A stretch of DNA of 64,000 nt from Bacillota bacterium (GCA_023418475.1 JAEZZO010000027.1:39480-103479); one strand, 5' to 3'; shown: positions 1 through 9,740, counted from the first letter of the stretch. Notes: generated by a model not told the origin, from the sequence alone. Numbers and translations are program-made.

Positions 1-1706
1 CTCCAGCTGCTCCGAAATCGGTAAATGCAGTTTCATCCTCCTATAACAGTATAAATATAAGCTGGAGTAAGGTGTCGGGTGTAAATGGTTACAGCGTTTA
101 CCGGGCAACCACAAGCAAAGGAACCTATACCTTCCTGGCTTCAACCTCTTCAACGAGTTACAAAAGCAGCGGGTTAACTACCGGTAAAACATATTACTAT
201 AAAATCAGGGCTTATCAAAAATCCGGAACCAGGAAGGTGTATGGAACATATTCCCCCGTTAAAAGTGCAAAAGCAGTTCCGGCAATACCGGCGTCGGTTA
301 AGGCAGTACCTGCCTCTTATGACAGTGTCGCAATAAGCTGGGAGGGAGTAAACGGAGCAAGCGGGTACCGGGTCTATGCAGCAACCTCCAGAACAGGAAC
401 CTATAGCCTGATCAAAACGACTGCAGCGAAAAACTATAAAAACACAGGACTTATGACGGGGACAACATATTATTATAAAGTCAGGGCATATAGGACGGTT
501 AACAATACAAAGATATTTGGTGCCTATGCATCTGTTGTAAATGCAAAACCGGCACTGTCTGCAGTGACAAATATAAATTCAATAGTCTCAGCGGAAGGTA
601 TGGTAATTCTTAACTGGGAGGAAACAGCAGGTGCGGATGGCTACCGGATTTATGGTTCTTCCTCACCCGCCGGAAGCTTCTCCTTGCTGTCGGAGGTGTC
701 AGAATCAGACTATACATATACCGGAATGACAAGTGGAGTTGACTGGTATTATAAAGTCAGAGCTTTTCGCATTGCAGGAAGTACGAAGGTTTACGGTGAT
801 TATTCCACTGTGGCGAATGTAGCAATTCCTGCAGTCAGTGTTACCTCAATCAATCTCGATCGAAGCGAAATATTGCTTGAGCTTGGCAGGTCGGACAAGC
901 TTATAGCATTAATCGCTCCGCAAAATGCAGCCAATAAATCTGTAATGTGGAATTCTTCTGACGAGAATGTTGCGCAAGTGGATGAAGATGGTAATATAAC
1001 TTCAATGAATGCGGGAATTGCAATCATTACGGCTGTGACAGCTGACGGTAATATGACGGCACAATGCACTGTAACAATTGTGAAAACCGAATTTAGGGGC
1101 ATCGATGTTTCAAAGTGGCAGGGGAATATAAAATGGGATCTCGTAAAAGAGGCTGGAATTGAATTCGCTATGATAAGAGCTACTTATGGAAGCGGCAGTG
1201 TTGATCCCATGTTCGAGACGAATTATAAAGGAGCCAAAGATAATGGGATCGCAGTGGGAATATATCATTACAGTTATGCCAATACGGTGGCGAAAGCATT
1301 GGCCGAGGTAAAGTTTATGATAAGCAAGCTGCAGGGAAAACAGTTTGAATATCCGATCTGTGTTGATATCGAGGATACCACTCAAAGCAGCCTAAGTAAA
1401 AAACTGCTGACAGATATTGTACTGGCTTATCTGACAGAAATTGAGAAGGCCGGTTATTATCCAATGATTTATGCCAATAAAAGCTGGTTTACCTCCAAAC
1501 TGGATGACAGCAGATTATCTGATTACAGCCACTGGCTTGCACAATGGGGAACCTCAATTTCATATACAGGAAATGTAGATATATGGCAGTATAGTTCTAC
1601 CGGTACTGTGAATGGAATAGCAGGAATGGTTGATCTGGACACTTCCTTTGTTGATTTTGAAACAAGAATTAAGGCACTCGGATTAAATGGATTTAAAATT
1701 AATTGA
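1..1706 (+). CDS. Secreted FN3-BIG2-GH25 muramidase (5' truncated by window edge)
   Basis: The reading frame is open from the first complete codon at position 3, so the start and probably the signal peptide lie upstream of the window. The visible part has three fibronectin type III-like repeats (about 3-285, 286-555 and 556-830), each with a W-x-x-x-x-G-x-x-G-Y-x-V/I-Y pattern and a YYYK(I/V)RA motif. A bacterial Ig-like BIG2 domain follows (about 830-1090), then a C-terminal glycoside hydrolase family 25 domain (about 1093-1680). The GH25 part shows GIDVSKWQG at its start, the IYHYSYA strand and the acidic CVDIED motif, as expected for a lysozyme that cuts MurNAc-GlcNAc linkages. An extracellular or wall-associated role in wall turnover is inferred. 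The N-terminal limit and the number of FN3 repeats are unknown. Confidence 0.9.
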   Translation, partial: PAAPKSVNAVSSSYNSINISWSKVSGVNGYSVYRATTSKGTYTFLASTSSTSYKSSGLTTGKTYYYKIRAYQKSGTRKVYGTYSPVKSAKAVPAIPASVKAVPASYDSVAISWEGVNGASGYRVYAATSRTGTYSLIKTTAAKNYKNTGLMTGTTYYYKVRAYRTVNNTKIFGAYASVVNAKPALSAVTNINSIVSAEGMVILNWEETAGADGYRIYGSSSPAGSFSLLSEVSESDYTYTGMTSGVDWYYKVRAFRIAGSTKVYGDYSTVANVAIPAVSVTSINLDRSEILLELGRSDKLIALIAPQNAANKSVMWNSSDENVAQVDEDGNITSMNAGIAIITAVTADGNMTAQCTVTIVKTEFRGIDVSKWQGNIKWDLVKEAGIEFAMIRATYGSGSVDPMFETNYKGAKDNGIAVGIYHYSYANTVAKALAEVKFMISKLQGKQFEYPICVDIEDTTQSSLSKKLLTDIVLAYLTEIEKAGYYPMIYANKSWFTSKLDDSRLSDYSHWLAQWGTSISYTGNVDIWQYSSTGTVNGIAGMVDLDTSFVDFETRIKALGLNGFKIN

Positions 1707-1773
1707 GAGCAGGCTTTCTTTTGCTTTGTGCAGTTTGTATATTTTATAAGCTATATTTTTGTGTATAAATGAA

Positions 1774-1796
1774 ATGAAAAATCCTGAATTTTTCAT
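1774..1796 (+). terminator. AT-rich hairpin after the muramidase gene
   Basis: A perfect 9-bp inverted repeat (ATGAAAAAT / ATTTTTCAT) with a 5-base loop follows the muramidase stop by about 70 bases. It has no GC in most of the stem, so it is only a weak candidate terminator. Confidence 0.35.
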
Positions 1797-1823
1797 TGAC
1801 TTTATAGGAAATCGGATTATACT
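1796..1823 (+). promoter_or_regulatory. Sigma-A type promoter for the ATP-grasp/kamA pair
   Basis: TTGACT at 1796-1801 and TATACT at 1818-1823 are separated by 16 bases, about 85 bases before the ATP-grasp start codon. It is the only good promoter match in this intergenic region. Confidence 0.6.
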
Positions 1824-1907
1824 TTTTGCCATGTATACATTACGTTATGATGTCTGTCAGCACCATAACCGGGTATCATAAATCAATATAAGGGACAGTG
1901 TTTAAAT

Positions 1908-2933
1908 ATGGAGAATAACTCTAAGCCTGACCCCAATCATCTGCTGCGCGTCGGATTAACATATAATCTCAAGAAGAATACAGAATCCGACGTCATAGAT
2001 AATGAGGCCGAATATGACAGTATTGATACAGTAATGGCAATTAAGAAAGCTCTGGAAAACGAGCATTGCCAGGTTGAATTGCTGGAAGCCACGGATGCGC
2101 TTCCTGCAAAACTGGCGGGGCGCCCTGTAGATATTGTTTTTAATATCGCAGAGGGAATGAACGGAAGGGGTCGTGAAGCACAGGTCCCTGCCATATTAAA
2201 TTATTTTCGGATCCCATTCACCGGATCAGATGAGACAACTCTATGCTTAGCCCTAGATAAGGCACTCACGAAAAGGGTTCTGGCAAGCTATCATATCAGG
2301 ACACCGAAATATCATTTAATCTCTCATGAAAACAAAAAAATAATCGGAAACTACACTTTCCCGGTGATTGTAAAGCCGAATGCAGAAGGATCTAGCAAAG
2401 GCATCTCGGATGTTGCAATTGTTTCGGGAAAAGAAGAACTACGCAGCCTTGTAAGTGAAAATTTAAGTATGTACCATCAGGATATGCTTGTTGAGGAGTA
2501 CATTCATGGACGGGAATTTACGGTTGGGGCAATAGGAAACGGTGATGAGGTACATGTGTTTCCGCCGATGGAAATCATATATCAAAAGCAAAGAAAATAT
2601 AATATTTACAGCTATCAGGTAAAGCAGAACTATCAGCAATTAATTCGTTATGAATCTCCCGCATCGCTTACCAGGGAGCAGGAGAAGGAAATGGTGGATA
2701 CTGCAGGAAAGATCTATAAAATACTTGAATGCAAAGATTTCGCGCGGATGGATTTCAGGCTGAGCGAGGATGGAAGGCTGTATTTTATTGAAATCAATCC
2801 TCTTCCCGGATTAGCTCCGGGATACAGTGATTTTCCAATGCTTGCACAGTTTAACGGAACAGACTATGTCACTTTGGTACGCAGCATTCTTTGTGCCGCA
2901 CTCAAACGATATGGCCTTGAATTTACATATTGA
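1908..2933 (+). CDS. D-alanine-D-alanine ligase-like ATP-grasp enzyme
   Basis: This 341-residue protein has the ATP-grasp architecture of D-Ala-D-Ala ligases. The N-terminal part has the FNIAEGMNGRGREAQVPA segment, the glycine-rich ATP loop is EGSSKGIS (about residues 160-168), and the metal-binding end is EINPLPGL (about 293-300). The segment matching the Ddl omega loop (IYSYQVKQ...YESPAS) diverges from the usual YDYxAKY motif, which suggests a different acceptor substrate. The stop lies only 14 bases before the start of the KamA-type aminomutase, so the two are almost certainly cotranscribed. Formation of an amide or peptide bond on an amino acid, possibly beta-lysine made by the neighbour, is inferred. 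A true cell-wall Ddl cannot be excluded. Confidence 0.75.
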   Translation: MENNSKPDPNHLLRVGLTYNLKKNTESDVIDNEAEYDSIDTVMAIKKALENEHCQVELLEATDALPAKLAGRPVDIVFNIAEGMNGRGREAQVPAILNYFRIPFTGSDETTLCLALDKALTKRVLASYHIRTPKYHLISHENKKIIGNYTFPVIVKPNAEGSSKGISDVAIVSGKEELRSLVSENLSMYHQDMLVEEYIHGREFTVGAIGNGDEVHVFPPMEIIYQKQRKYNIYSYQVKQNYQQLIRYESPASLTREQEKEMVDTAGKIYKILECKDFARMDFRLSEDGRLYFIEINPLPGLAPGYSDFPMLAQFNGTDYVTLVRSILCAALKRYGLEFTY

Positions 2934-2947
2934 TTGAGGTGATTAGC

Positions 2948-4066
2948 ATGGTGCAGATAAACGAAGAACATAACGGAGTGCCCCGATCCAACCAGTGGTA
3001 TGACTGGAAATGGCAATTTCAGAACAGAATTACCACCGTAGAAGAATTAGAAGGGGTAATAAAGCTCCAGGAAAAAGAAAAACAGGAGATCAGCAGCTGC
3101 CTTAAGCTATTCCGAATGGCAATAACGCCGTATTATGCGTCTCTTATGGAACCGGATAATCCAAAGTGCCCTATTCGAATGCAGGCGGTTCCTACGATAT
3201 ATGAAACCAGAATTGCTCCGTATGAACTGGAGGATCCACTGGATGAGGAAAGGGAAAGCCCGGTAAAGAATATTGTACATCGTTATCCCGACCGGGTTTT
3301 ATTTCTTGTAACACATATGTGTTCTATGTATTGCAGACATTGCACCAGAAGAAGAACCGTCGGGGAAGAGGATTTTGTCATAAGCGAAGCGGAGGTGAAT
3401 GCAGGGGTAAAATATATTGAAGATAACCCGCAGATACGTGATGTGCTTATTTCAGGGGGTGATCCCCTTACCATGAGTGACACAAGATTGGAGAGTATTA
3501 TTGCAAAAATCAGAAGAATTGAGCATGTGGACATCATCCGTATCGGTACCCGGGTGCCTGTTGTTATGCCAATGCGGATTACGCCGGAGCTTCTGGGTAT
3601 GCTAAAGAAATATCAGCCGATTTGGATGAATACGCATTTTAATCACCCAAGAGAGCTAACCTGTGATTCTATCAAGGCCTGTAGCGATATTGCAGATGCC
3701 GGTATTCCCCTTGGTAATCAGAGTGTACTGCTTCGGGGTATTAATGATAATACAGAAATTATGAAGGAGCTTCTGTGTAAGCTTGTGAAGGCCAGAGTAC
3801 GTCCGTATTATCTTTATCAGTGCGATTTAAGCCAGGGACTCGATCATTTCAGAACCAAAGTTGAAAAAGGAATAGAGATCATGAACAACCTGACCGGTTC
3901 AATTACAGGTTTAGCGGTCCCTAAGTATGTGATTGATGCACCGCACGGCGGAGGAAAGATACCGATTAATCCGGAATATATTATATCGAAGGATGATCAG
4001 GAAGTAATTATGAGAAATTATCAGGGAAAGATTTATACTTACCCGCAGCCACGAAATATTGCTTAA
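2948..4066 (+). CDS. kamA: KamA-family radical SAM lysine 2,3-aminomutase
   Basis: The ATG at 2948 is preferred because GAGGTG lies 6 bases upstream; the upstream TTG at 2930 has no ribosome site. The product is about 372 residues, shorter than the roughly 415 of classical clostridial KamA. It has the radical SAM motif CSMYCRHC followed by TRRR, and the PLP/substrate end YVIDAPHGGGKIP with the PLP-lysine. Two acidic residues that hold the lysine side chain in lysine 2,3-aminomutase, in YQCDLS and VIDAP, are both kept; glutamate-specific enzymes differ there. The likely reaction is L-lysine to L-beta-lysine using S-adenosylmethionine, a 4Fe-4S cluster and PLP. No ablB-type acetyltransferase is adjacent, so a role other than N-acetyl-beta-lysine osmolyte synthesis is inferred from the coupled ATP-grasp gene. 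Confidence 0.85.
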   Translation: MVQINEEHNGVPRSNQWYDWKWQFQNRITTVEELEGVIKLQEKEKQEISSCLKLFRMAITPYYASLMEPDNPKCPIRMQAVPTIYETRIAPYELEDPLDEERESPVKNIVHRYPDRVLFLVTHMCSMYCRHCTRRRTVGEEDFVISEAEVNAGVKYIEDNPQIRDVLISGGDPLTMSDTRLESIIAKIRRIEHVDIIRIGTRVPVVMPMRITPELLGMLKKYQPIWMNTHFNHPRELTCDSIKACSDIADAGIPLGNQSVLLRGINDNTEIMKELLCKLVKARVRPYYLYQCDLSQGLDHFRTKVEKGIEIMNNLTGSITGLAVPKYVIDAPHGGGKIPINPEYIISKDDQEVIMRNYQGKIYTYPQPRNIA

Positions 4067-4125
4067 GATACGGTTCATTATATTGGCTAATTTGACATAC
4101 AATTGCTTGATATCAGGAATATAAC

Positions 4126-4199
4126 AAAATCAGCCGGACACCTTCCAGCGCTATCAGATCATACTGATACAGCTGGAAGTGGTTGGGCTGATTTTTGTT
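4126..4199 (+). terminator. Long terminator hairpin after kamA
   Basis: Nested inverted repeats AAAATCAGCC/GGCTGATTTT, CTTCCAGC/GCTGGAAG and TATCAG/CTGATA form one extended hairpin ending in a T-rich tract. It ends the ATP-grasp/kamA transcript. Confidence 0.85.
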
Positions 4200-4274
4200 T
4201 GAATTTTATACCGGCTGAAGTTTGCCGCCCATCCCAAAGCAGCCAGTGGATTTTATAAGTACTTTTGTACTTAT

Positions 4275-4317
4275 CGGATGCGCAGCAATGGAATTTGACT
4301 AGCCTGCGAACAGTAAC
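4275..4317 (+). repeat. Dispersed intergenic repeat family 1, copy A
   Basis: This 43-base stretch (starts CGGATGCGCAGC, ends GCGAACAGTAAC) matches copies at 25625-25666 and 48077-48118 along its whole length and partly those at 38558-38587 and 51478-51492. It lies between the kamA terminator and the chemoreceptor gene, next to a TAAGTACTTTTGTACTTA palindrome. Nothing else gene-like is visible in 4200-4483. Confidence 0.65.
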
Positions 4318-4483
4318 GTTCACCGATTATACTTAGTAGAATAAAGTAGAAATGTGATGAAATAAAAAATATTATCTGTTATAATACGTTATATGAAAAA
4401 TGTGACAAGGGCGTTGCATTTATATTGTCACTAAGCAAAATATTTATCAAAAGTATACCGCTTGGGGCGGCAAGGAGGCAGGT

Positions 4484-6487
4484 ATGAGAAGTATTAGATT
4501 AAAAATAGTCGTGCTTATTCTGGTTTTAATTATGGGAGTAAGTTCAGCGATCGGAATTATGTCTTACAGTATTTCAGCAAAACAATTAAAAGCGAATGTA
4601 AATTCGACATTACCGGTACTGGCAAAGCAGGGTTCCGAAATAGTAGATAATTATCTGCAGAGGGAATGGGGTATCCTGCAGTCAATGGCATTAAATGACA
4701 TTATTGTAGATCCGGAGGCAACGCTGTTGGAGAAAAACGGCTACCTGAAACGGGAGGTGGAGCGAACCGGAACGATTAACATTGCTTTTGCCAATACCCA
4801 AGGAGATTCCCTGGCGCCAGATGAAGTAACCGTTACGAATGTAAAAGACAGACCTTATTTCCAGGAGGCTATGAAGGGAAACTGTACTGTTTCAGATCCG
4901 ATTGAAAATAGGACAAATCCGGGGAACATTATTATCGTATTTGCAGTACCGGTAAAAAATAATGATCAAATTATTGGTGTGTTATTTAAAGTATCTGATG
5001 GGAATGCACTTAGCGAGATTACAAATAAACTGACCTTCGGAAAAAATGGCAAGGCATTCATGATTAACAAAAGCGGTGCTTCTGTTGCGCACTATGATAA
5101 TTCATTGGTATTGAAAGCAGATAATGTATTGAAAAAGGCGGAAACGGATAAAGCCTTTCAGAGTATGGCACAAATGTATCAAAAGGTTTTTGAAGGTAAA
5201 AATACATATGGTAATTATACCTATAATAAGACTGTAATATATACCGGGTTTGCACCGGTAAATAATAATAACTGGTTTGTCGTGATAACGGTGCCGATGA
5301 ATGAAATCCTGTCCGGACTTAGTACCATGAAAACACTGATTGTTCTGTGGAGCTTGATTATGCTGGCAATATTTGTAGTGGTCGGCATTTTTGTTGCCGG
5401 TTTCATCAGCAAGCCAATTGCAATTATTACGAATAATCTTAATCAGATGTCCACCGGAGATTTGTCTGTGGAGATATTTAGTAAAGTACTGAAGGTCAAA
5501 GATGAAACCGGAAGATTAGCAAAAGCCCTGCATACGATGCAGAACTCCTTCCGTGGTTTAATTGGGTCAGTGCAGAAGGAAGCGGGTGATGTAAACGATA
5601 ATGCATCTATTGAGGAGAATACGGTAAAGGATTTACTTAGGGAGCTCGAAGAGGTTTCCGCTACAACACAGGAGCTTTCTGCAAGTGCAGAGGAGACAGC
5701 AGCTTCGGCGCAGGAGATGAATGCATCGTCTGCAGAGATTATGCAAGCAATTGATGCAATAGCCAAGAAAGCACAGGAAGGTTCCAACACTGCGAATGAA
5801 ATCAGTAAGCGGGCAGAGGAATTAAGAGTATCCGCTCTTGATTCAAAAAGCATCGCAACCGGCATATATTCTGATTCAGAAAAGATATTGAAAAAGGCAA
5901 TTGAACAATCCAAGGACGTTAATCAGATTAATAATTTATCAAAAGCAATTTTAGAGATTACCTCTCAGACAAACTTATTAGCATTAAATGCTTCTATTGA
6001 GGCTGCTAGAGCAGGAGAGGCAGGGAAAGGGTTTGCGGTAGTTGCCGAGGAAATCAGAAAACTTGCTGAAAATTCGAATAAAACAGTAAATGAAATTCAG
6101 AAGGTAACAGAAAACGTAATCTTCGCAGTAGAAAATCTGGCTGGCAGTTCAAGCAAACTATTGGAATTTGTAGATAATAAGGTAATCCGTGATTATGAGA
6201 AATTTGTAAGCACCAGTGAGCAATACAGCGAGGATGCTGTTACAGTTGATAATTTTGTTACTGATTTAAGTGCTACCACTGAAGAATTAAGTGCCTCCAT
6301 GGAGAATATGATTAAGGCTGTAAATGAAGTTTCAACAGCGACCAATGAGGCAGCTTCCGGTACTGGCTTAATTGCAGAAAAAACAGTTGTTGTAACAGAT
6401 AAGGCAAACACTGTATCTGAATATGCCAATAAGACTAAGGAAAGCTCAGCCAGGTTAGTGGAGGCTATTTCCAAGTATAAAGTCTGA
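4484..6487 (+). CDS. Methyl-accepting chemotaxis protein
   Basis: This 667-residue chemoreceptor has a transmembrane helix at about residues 7-27, a periplasm-type ligand-binding region of about 250 residues with the fold pattern of a double Cache domain (DRPYFQEAM and similar), and a second membrane helix at about 283-306. A HAMP-like linker and a cytoplasmic signalling domain follow. The hairpin tip [20 protein letters not shown] that contacts CheA and CheW is intact, followed by [14 protein letters not shown]. It would control flagellar motility or a related output in response to an unknown small molecule. The start has AAGGAGG 6 to 10 bases upstream. No other chemotaxis gene is adjacent and it has its own terminator, so it is an orphan receptor. 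Confidence 0.95.
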   Translation: MRSIRLKIVVLILVLIMGVSSAIGIMSYSISAKQLKANVNSTLPVLAKQGSEIVDNYLQREWGILQSMALNDIIVDPEATLLEKNGYLKREVERTGTINIAFANTQGDSLAPDEVTVTNVKDRPYFQEAMKGNCTVSDPIENRTNPGNIIIVFAVPVKNNDQIIGVLFKVSDGNALSEITNKLTFGKNGKAFMINKSGASVAHYDNSLVLKADNVLKKAETDKAFQSMAQMYQKVFEGKNTYGNYTYNKTVIYTGFAPVNNNNWFVVITVPMNEILSGLSTMKTLIVLWSLIMLAIFVVVGIFVAGFISKPIAIITNNLNQMSTGDLSVEIFSKVLKVKDETGRLAKALHTMQNSFRGLIGSVQKEAGDVNDNASIEENTVKDLLRELEEVSATTQELSASAEETAASAQEMNASSAEIMQAIDAIAKKAQEGSNTANEISKRAEELRVSALDSKSIATGIYSDSEKILKKAIEQSKDVNQINNLSKAILEITSQTNLLALNASIEAARAGEAGKGFAVVAEEIRKLAENSNKTVNEIQKVTENVIFAVENLAGSSSKLLEFVDNKVIRDYEKFVSTSEQYSEDAVTVDNFVTDLSATTEELSASMENMIKAVNEVSTATNEAASGTGLIAEKTVVVTDKANTVSEYANKTKESSARLVEAISKYKV

Positions 6488-6575
6488 GTTGGATGATACC
6501 TGAACAAATTTTAACAGGATGGACGTATTCTTAGAAAATTATATAATATTTAGAGGTATTTGAAATTTAATACCC

Positions 6576-6621
6576 AAAAAGGGTGTCCCAAGCGTTTACA
6601 ATACTTGAGGGACACCTTTTT
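6576..6621 (+). terminator. Terminator of the chemoreceptor gene
   Basis: AAAAAGGGTGTCCC and GGGACACCTTTTT pair around a short loop and end in a T-run. Confidence 0.9.
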
Positions 6622-6700
6622 AGATTACTTATCAGTAGCTGATAAGGATACATGATTGGAGGACCGGTTGCGTAAGGTCTCAATTACATCGAATTAAGCA

Positions 6701-6729
6701 TTGAATTCTCCGAATAGGAAGAATATAAT
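6701..6729 (+). promoter_or_regulatory. Promoter of the murL-murD operon
   Basis: TTGAAT at 6701-6706 and TATAAT at 6724-6729 have a 17-base spacer. The untranslated leader to the murL start would be about 100 bases. Confidence 0.65.
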
Positions 6730-6839
6730 ATAGCGTAGTGAAAATTTGCAGAAGGATTTAAAATCGTTGATGATATTTTAAGAGAAAAGGATAGTGGCAG
6801 GTAAAATGAAGAATTGGTCCGAAGCTACAGGAGGTTTCT

Positions 6840-8300
6840 ATGCAGAATAAATTTATGGAACTAAGAGAGAAGTACCCTGTATTTACATATGAGAAGTATG
6901 AAATAGTGAATTGTGAGGATAAGCTGGTGATCAGCTTTTTCTTTCATATTGGTGATTTTATAAGTTTTCAGCCTAAATGGGAATTTGTTAAAAAGCATAA
7001 GGAGATCAATTATGAGAGCGAGGAAATTGTAAACCGGCTTGCTTTTCATCTTGGAATGGTGGAATTGATCAGTTACTGGAAATGCATATGCTCTCCGCTT
7101 GTCAAAATTAAAGCAGGGTGTCTTAATAAAGAGCAGATTACCTGGTGGAAGCAGCAGTATTTCCTGGGGCTGGGAGAATTTTTCTATACGAATGGTATTG
7201 AAACCAGTATGGAAGAATTTATGCAGATCGAGGCGGAGGAGGAACAGGAAGGGAAACCGGAGACCTCCACTGCACCGGAAGGAATAACAGAGTTATACGC
7301 TTCACCAGATAACGGCTCTGTTAGAGGTGTACTTAAAACTGATTTCCAAACAGCTTATGAGAAATCCGGCTGTTTGATTCCGATTGGAGGCGGCAAGGAT
7401 TCTAATGTTACCATGGAATTACTGCGTCACCGGAAGAATGATAATTTATGCTATATGATTAATAAAAGGGAAGTTTCCTTAAAGTGTACAGCACTGGCCG
7501 GTTATACACCCGAAGAAGTAGTGATTGTGCGAAGAAGCCTGGATGGCAGACTTCTGATGCTTAATAAGGAAGGGTATCTAAACGGTCATACGCCCTTTTC
7601 TGCAATCGTCGCCTTTTCTTCTGTATTAACAGCATATTTGTTTGACAAAAGATATGTGGTGCTATCCAATGAAGCCAGCGCAAATGAAAGCACAGTGGAA
7701 GGAACCCTGGTAAATCACCAATATTCCAAAAGCTTTGATTTCGAGCGGGATTTTGTGGAATATGAGGAGAAATATATTGGAAGTAAGGTGTTTTATTTCA
7801 GCTTGTTAAGGCCCTTCAGTGAGCTGCAGATCGCTAGATTTTTTGCGGAGCATGAGAAGTATCATGATATCTTCCGCAGCTGTAATGTGGGCAGCAAGGT
7901 GGATGCCTGGTGCAGTCATTGCCCGAAATGTCTGTTTGTAGGAATTATTTTGTCACCCTTTCTCAAGCCGGAGAAGCTGCGTGCGATCTTTGGAAATGAT
8001 ATGCTAGATGATGAAAGCCTTAAGATTACCTTTGAAAAACTGACCGGTATGCTTCCGGAAAAACCGTTTGAATGTGTCGGAACGGTGGAGGAGGCCAATG
8101 CTGCGGTCTGCATGACAATTCAAAAATATGAAGAGGAGGGTCTTAAGCTTCCCCGCCTGTTTGAGTATTATAAGGAGAAAGGACTATACCATGCCTTTTT
8201 AAAGGAAGAGGATAATCCATTCCTTTGTTATTATAATGAAGAAAACCATGTTCCGGAGGAATTCGTGGATAGAATTAAGACGTTGATGTTAAAGAAATGA
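6840..8300 (+). CDS. murL: MurL-type UDP-MurNAc-L-Ala-L-Glu epimerase
   Basis: This 486-residue protein carries a PP-loop-like adenylation motif, PIGGGKDSNVTME (about residues 180-192), then LSNEASANES and a VNHQYSKSF segment, and a C-terminal CSHCPKC motif. These features and the following murD gene match the MurL family first described in Xanthomonas, where MurD2 adds L-Glu to UDP-MurNAc-L-Ala and MurL then epimerises the terminal L-Glu to D-Glu in an ATP-dependent reaction. ATP would activate the carboxylate, as the GGGKDS loop suggests. It is cytoplasmic and acts in peptidoglycan precursor synthesis. The start has AGGAGG 7 bases upstream. Only 13 bases separate it from murD, so the pair forms one operon. 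The activity is inferred by family resemblance and context. Confidence 0.82.
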   Translation: MQNKFMELREKYPVFTYEKYEIVNCEDKLVISFFFHIGDFISFQPKWEFVKKHKEINYESEEIVNRLAFHLGMVELISYWKCICSPLVKIKAGCLNKEQITWWKQQYFLGLGEFFYTNGIETSMEEFMQIEAEEEQEGKPETSTAPEGITELYASPDNGSVRGVLKTDFQTAYEKSGCLIPIGGGKDSNVTMELLRHRKNDNLCYMINKREVSLKCTALAGYTPEEVVIVRRSLDGRLLMLNKEGYLNGHTPFSAIVAFSSVLTAYLFDKRYVVLSNEASANESTVEGTLVNHQYSKSFDFERDFVEYEEKYIGSKVFYFSLLRPFSELQIARFFAEHEKYHDIFRSCNVGSKVDAWCSHCPKCLFVGIILSPFLKPEKLRAIFGNDMLDDESLKITFEKLTGMLPEKPFECVGTVEEANAAVCMTIQKYEEEGLKLPRLFEYYKEKGLYHAFLKEEDNPFLCYYNEENHVPEEFVDRIKTLMLKK

Positions 8301-8313
8301 GGCAGGGAAAGTT

Positions 8314-9648
8314 ATGACCAGTGAAATATGTGAGCTATTACACAACAAAAAAATATTGATTTTAGGTTTTGGCAGAGAGGGCAAATCGACTTATCGCTTT
8401 ATCAGAAAGTATTTTCCGGATAAGATAGTCGGAATATATGATAAGAATAAAATTAAGGAAACTTTGGAGAAGGTGATCATCCATGAAGGGGTTTCCTATG
8501 ACAGTATCTTACCGGAATATGATATGGTTTTTAAAACACCGGGGATTGTACTGGAGCATACAGACAGCACAGCACTGCAGAAAATGACTTCGCAGACGGA
8601 TATCTTCCTGAAGTTTTACAGAAACCAGACAATCGGTATTACAGGTACCAAGGGAAAAAGTACAACGGCATCTCTGATTTATCATGTACTGCGCTATGCG
8701 GGAAGGGATGCAGTACTTGTCGGCAATATCGGAATACCGGTTTTTGATATGCTGGAGGATATCGGAAGGGAGACGTTGGTTGTTTTTGAATTATCCTCGC
8801 ATCAGTTGGAATATGCACTGCATTCACCCCATGTTGGAATTCTCCTTAACATTTACCAGGAACACCTGGATCATTATGGGACCTTTGAAAAGTATGTCGA
8901 GGCAAAGGAGAATATCTTTAGGTACCAACAGGCAGAGGATGTGTTTATCTATAACAGGGAGTTTATTAAGGATGCAGAGAAAATCACTGCAAAGCAGATA
9001 ACGATATCAAATACCTCTGACAATGCCGATACCGTCGTAAAGGATCATAGGATAGCCTATCGCGGGCATGAAATTGAAATAAAAGAGGAGGCAATGCTGC
9101 TGAAAGGCAGTCATAATCTCTATAATATTGGTGCTGCTTATACGATTGCCAGTTTATATGGAATGGAAGACTCCGTCTTTGTGGAGGCAGTGAAAACCTT
9201 TAAGCCCCTGCCGCACAGGATGGAATATGTGGCTGAGGTAAGCGGGGTTAAGTACTATAATGATTCCATTTCAACAATATGCGAGACGACGATTCAGGCA
9301 GCTTTAAGTATAAAGAATATTGATACGGTTATACTCGGCGGCATGGATAGAGGAATAGACTATGAACCGCTCGCAGATTTCCTGGTATCCTCCAGAATCA
9401 GAAATATTGTTTTAATGCCGGATACAGGGTGCCGTATTGAAAAATTGCTGAAAAATAAGCAGAAGAAGCCGGCTGATCAAAATCTTTATTCTGTTTTGAA
9501 TGTGAAGGAAGCTGTGAAGGTGGCAAAAAGCAGAACCAGAAAAGGGATGACTTGTCTATTTTCACCGGCAGCAGCAAGTTACGGATTTTTTAAAAACTTT
9601 GAAGAACGCGGCGAGGTATTTAAAAAATGCGTACTAGGTGAGGAGTAA
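8314..9648 (+). CDS. murD: MurD-like UDP-N-acetylmuramoyl-L-alanine-glutamate ligase
   Basis: This 444-residue Mur ligase has an N-terminal Rossmann-type nucleotide domain (ILGFGREGKSTYRF), the central ATP loop GTKGKSTTASLI (about residues 110-121), the carbamoyl-lysine region NIYQEHLDHYGTFEKYVEAK, and a C-terminal domain with FSPAAASYGFFKNFEERG that matches the MurD substrate-binding end. It adds glutamate to UDP-MurNAc-L-alanine using ATP. Because murL is directly upstream, the natural substrate may be L-glutamate, as for Xanthomonas MurD2, and not the usual D-glutamate. A bidirectional terminator follows. Whether the genome carries a second, housekeeping murD in the usual cell-wall cluster cannot be seen here. 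Confidence 0.9.
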   Translation: MTSEICELLHNKKILILGFGREGKSTYRFIRKYFPDKIVGIYDKNKIKETLEKVIIHEGVSYDSILPEYDMVFKTPGIVLEHTDSTALQKMTSQTDIFLKFYRNQTIGITGTKGKSTTASLIYHVLRYAGRDAVLVGNIGIPVFDMLEDIGRETLVVFELSSHQLEYALHSPHVGILLNIYQEHLDHYGTFEKYVEAKENIFRYQQAEDVFIYNREFIKDAEKITAKQITISNTSDNADTVVKDHRIAYRGHEIEIKEEAMLLKGSHNLYNIGAAYTIASLYGMEDSVFVEAVKTFKPLPHRMEYVAEVSGVKYYNDSISTICETTIQAALSIKNIDTVILGGMDRGIDYEPLADFLVSSRIRNIVLMPDTGCRIEKLLKNKQKKPADQNLYSVLNVKEAVKVAKSRTRKGMTCLFSPAAASYGFFKNFEERGEVFKKCVLGEE

Positions 9649-9740
9649 TTTACATTTCATAAGCATGAAATAGCAGATAAGTATAATACGGTCATTGATT
9701 ATTTATAGGAATTAATAACATAATAAATAGTAAAAAGCTT

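Noticed and set aside
4400..4483. Chemoreceptor leader considered as a c-di-GMP riboswitch
   Set aside because: The conserved core and tetraloop-receptor sequences of the GEMM class are not present.
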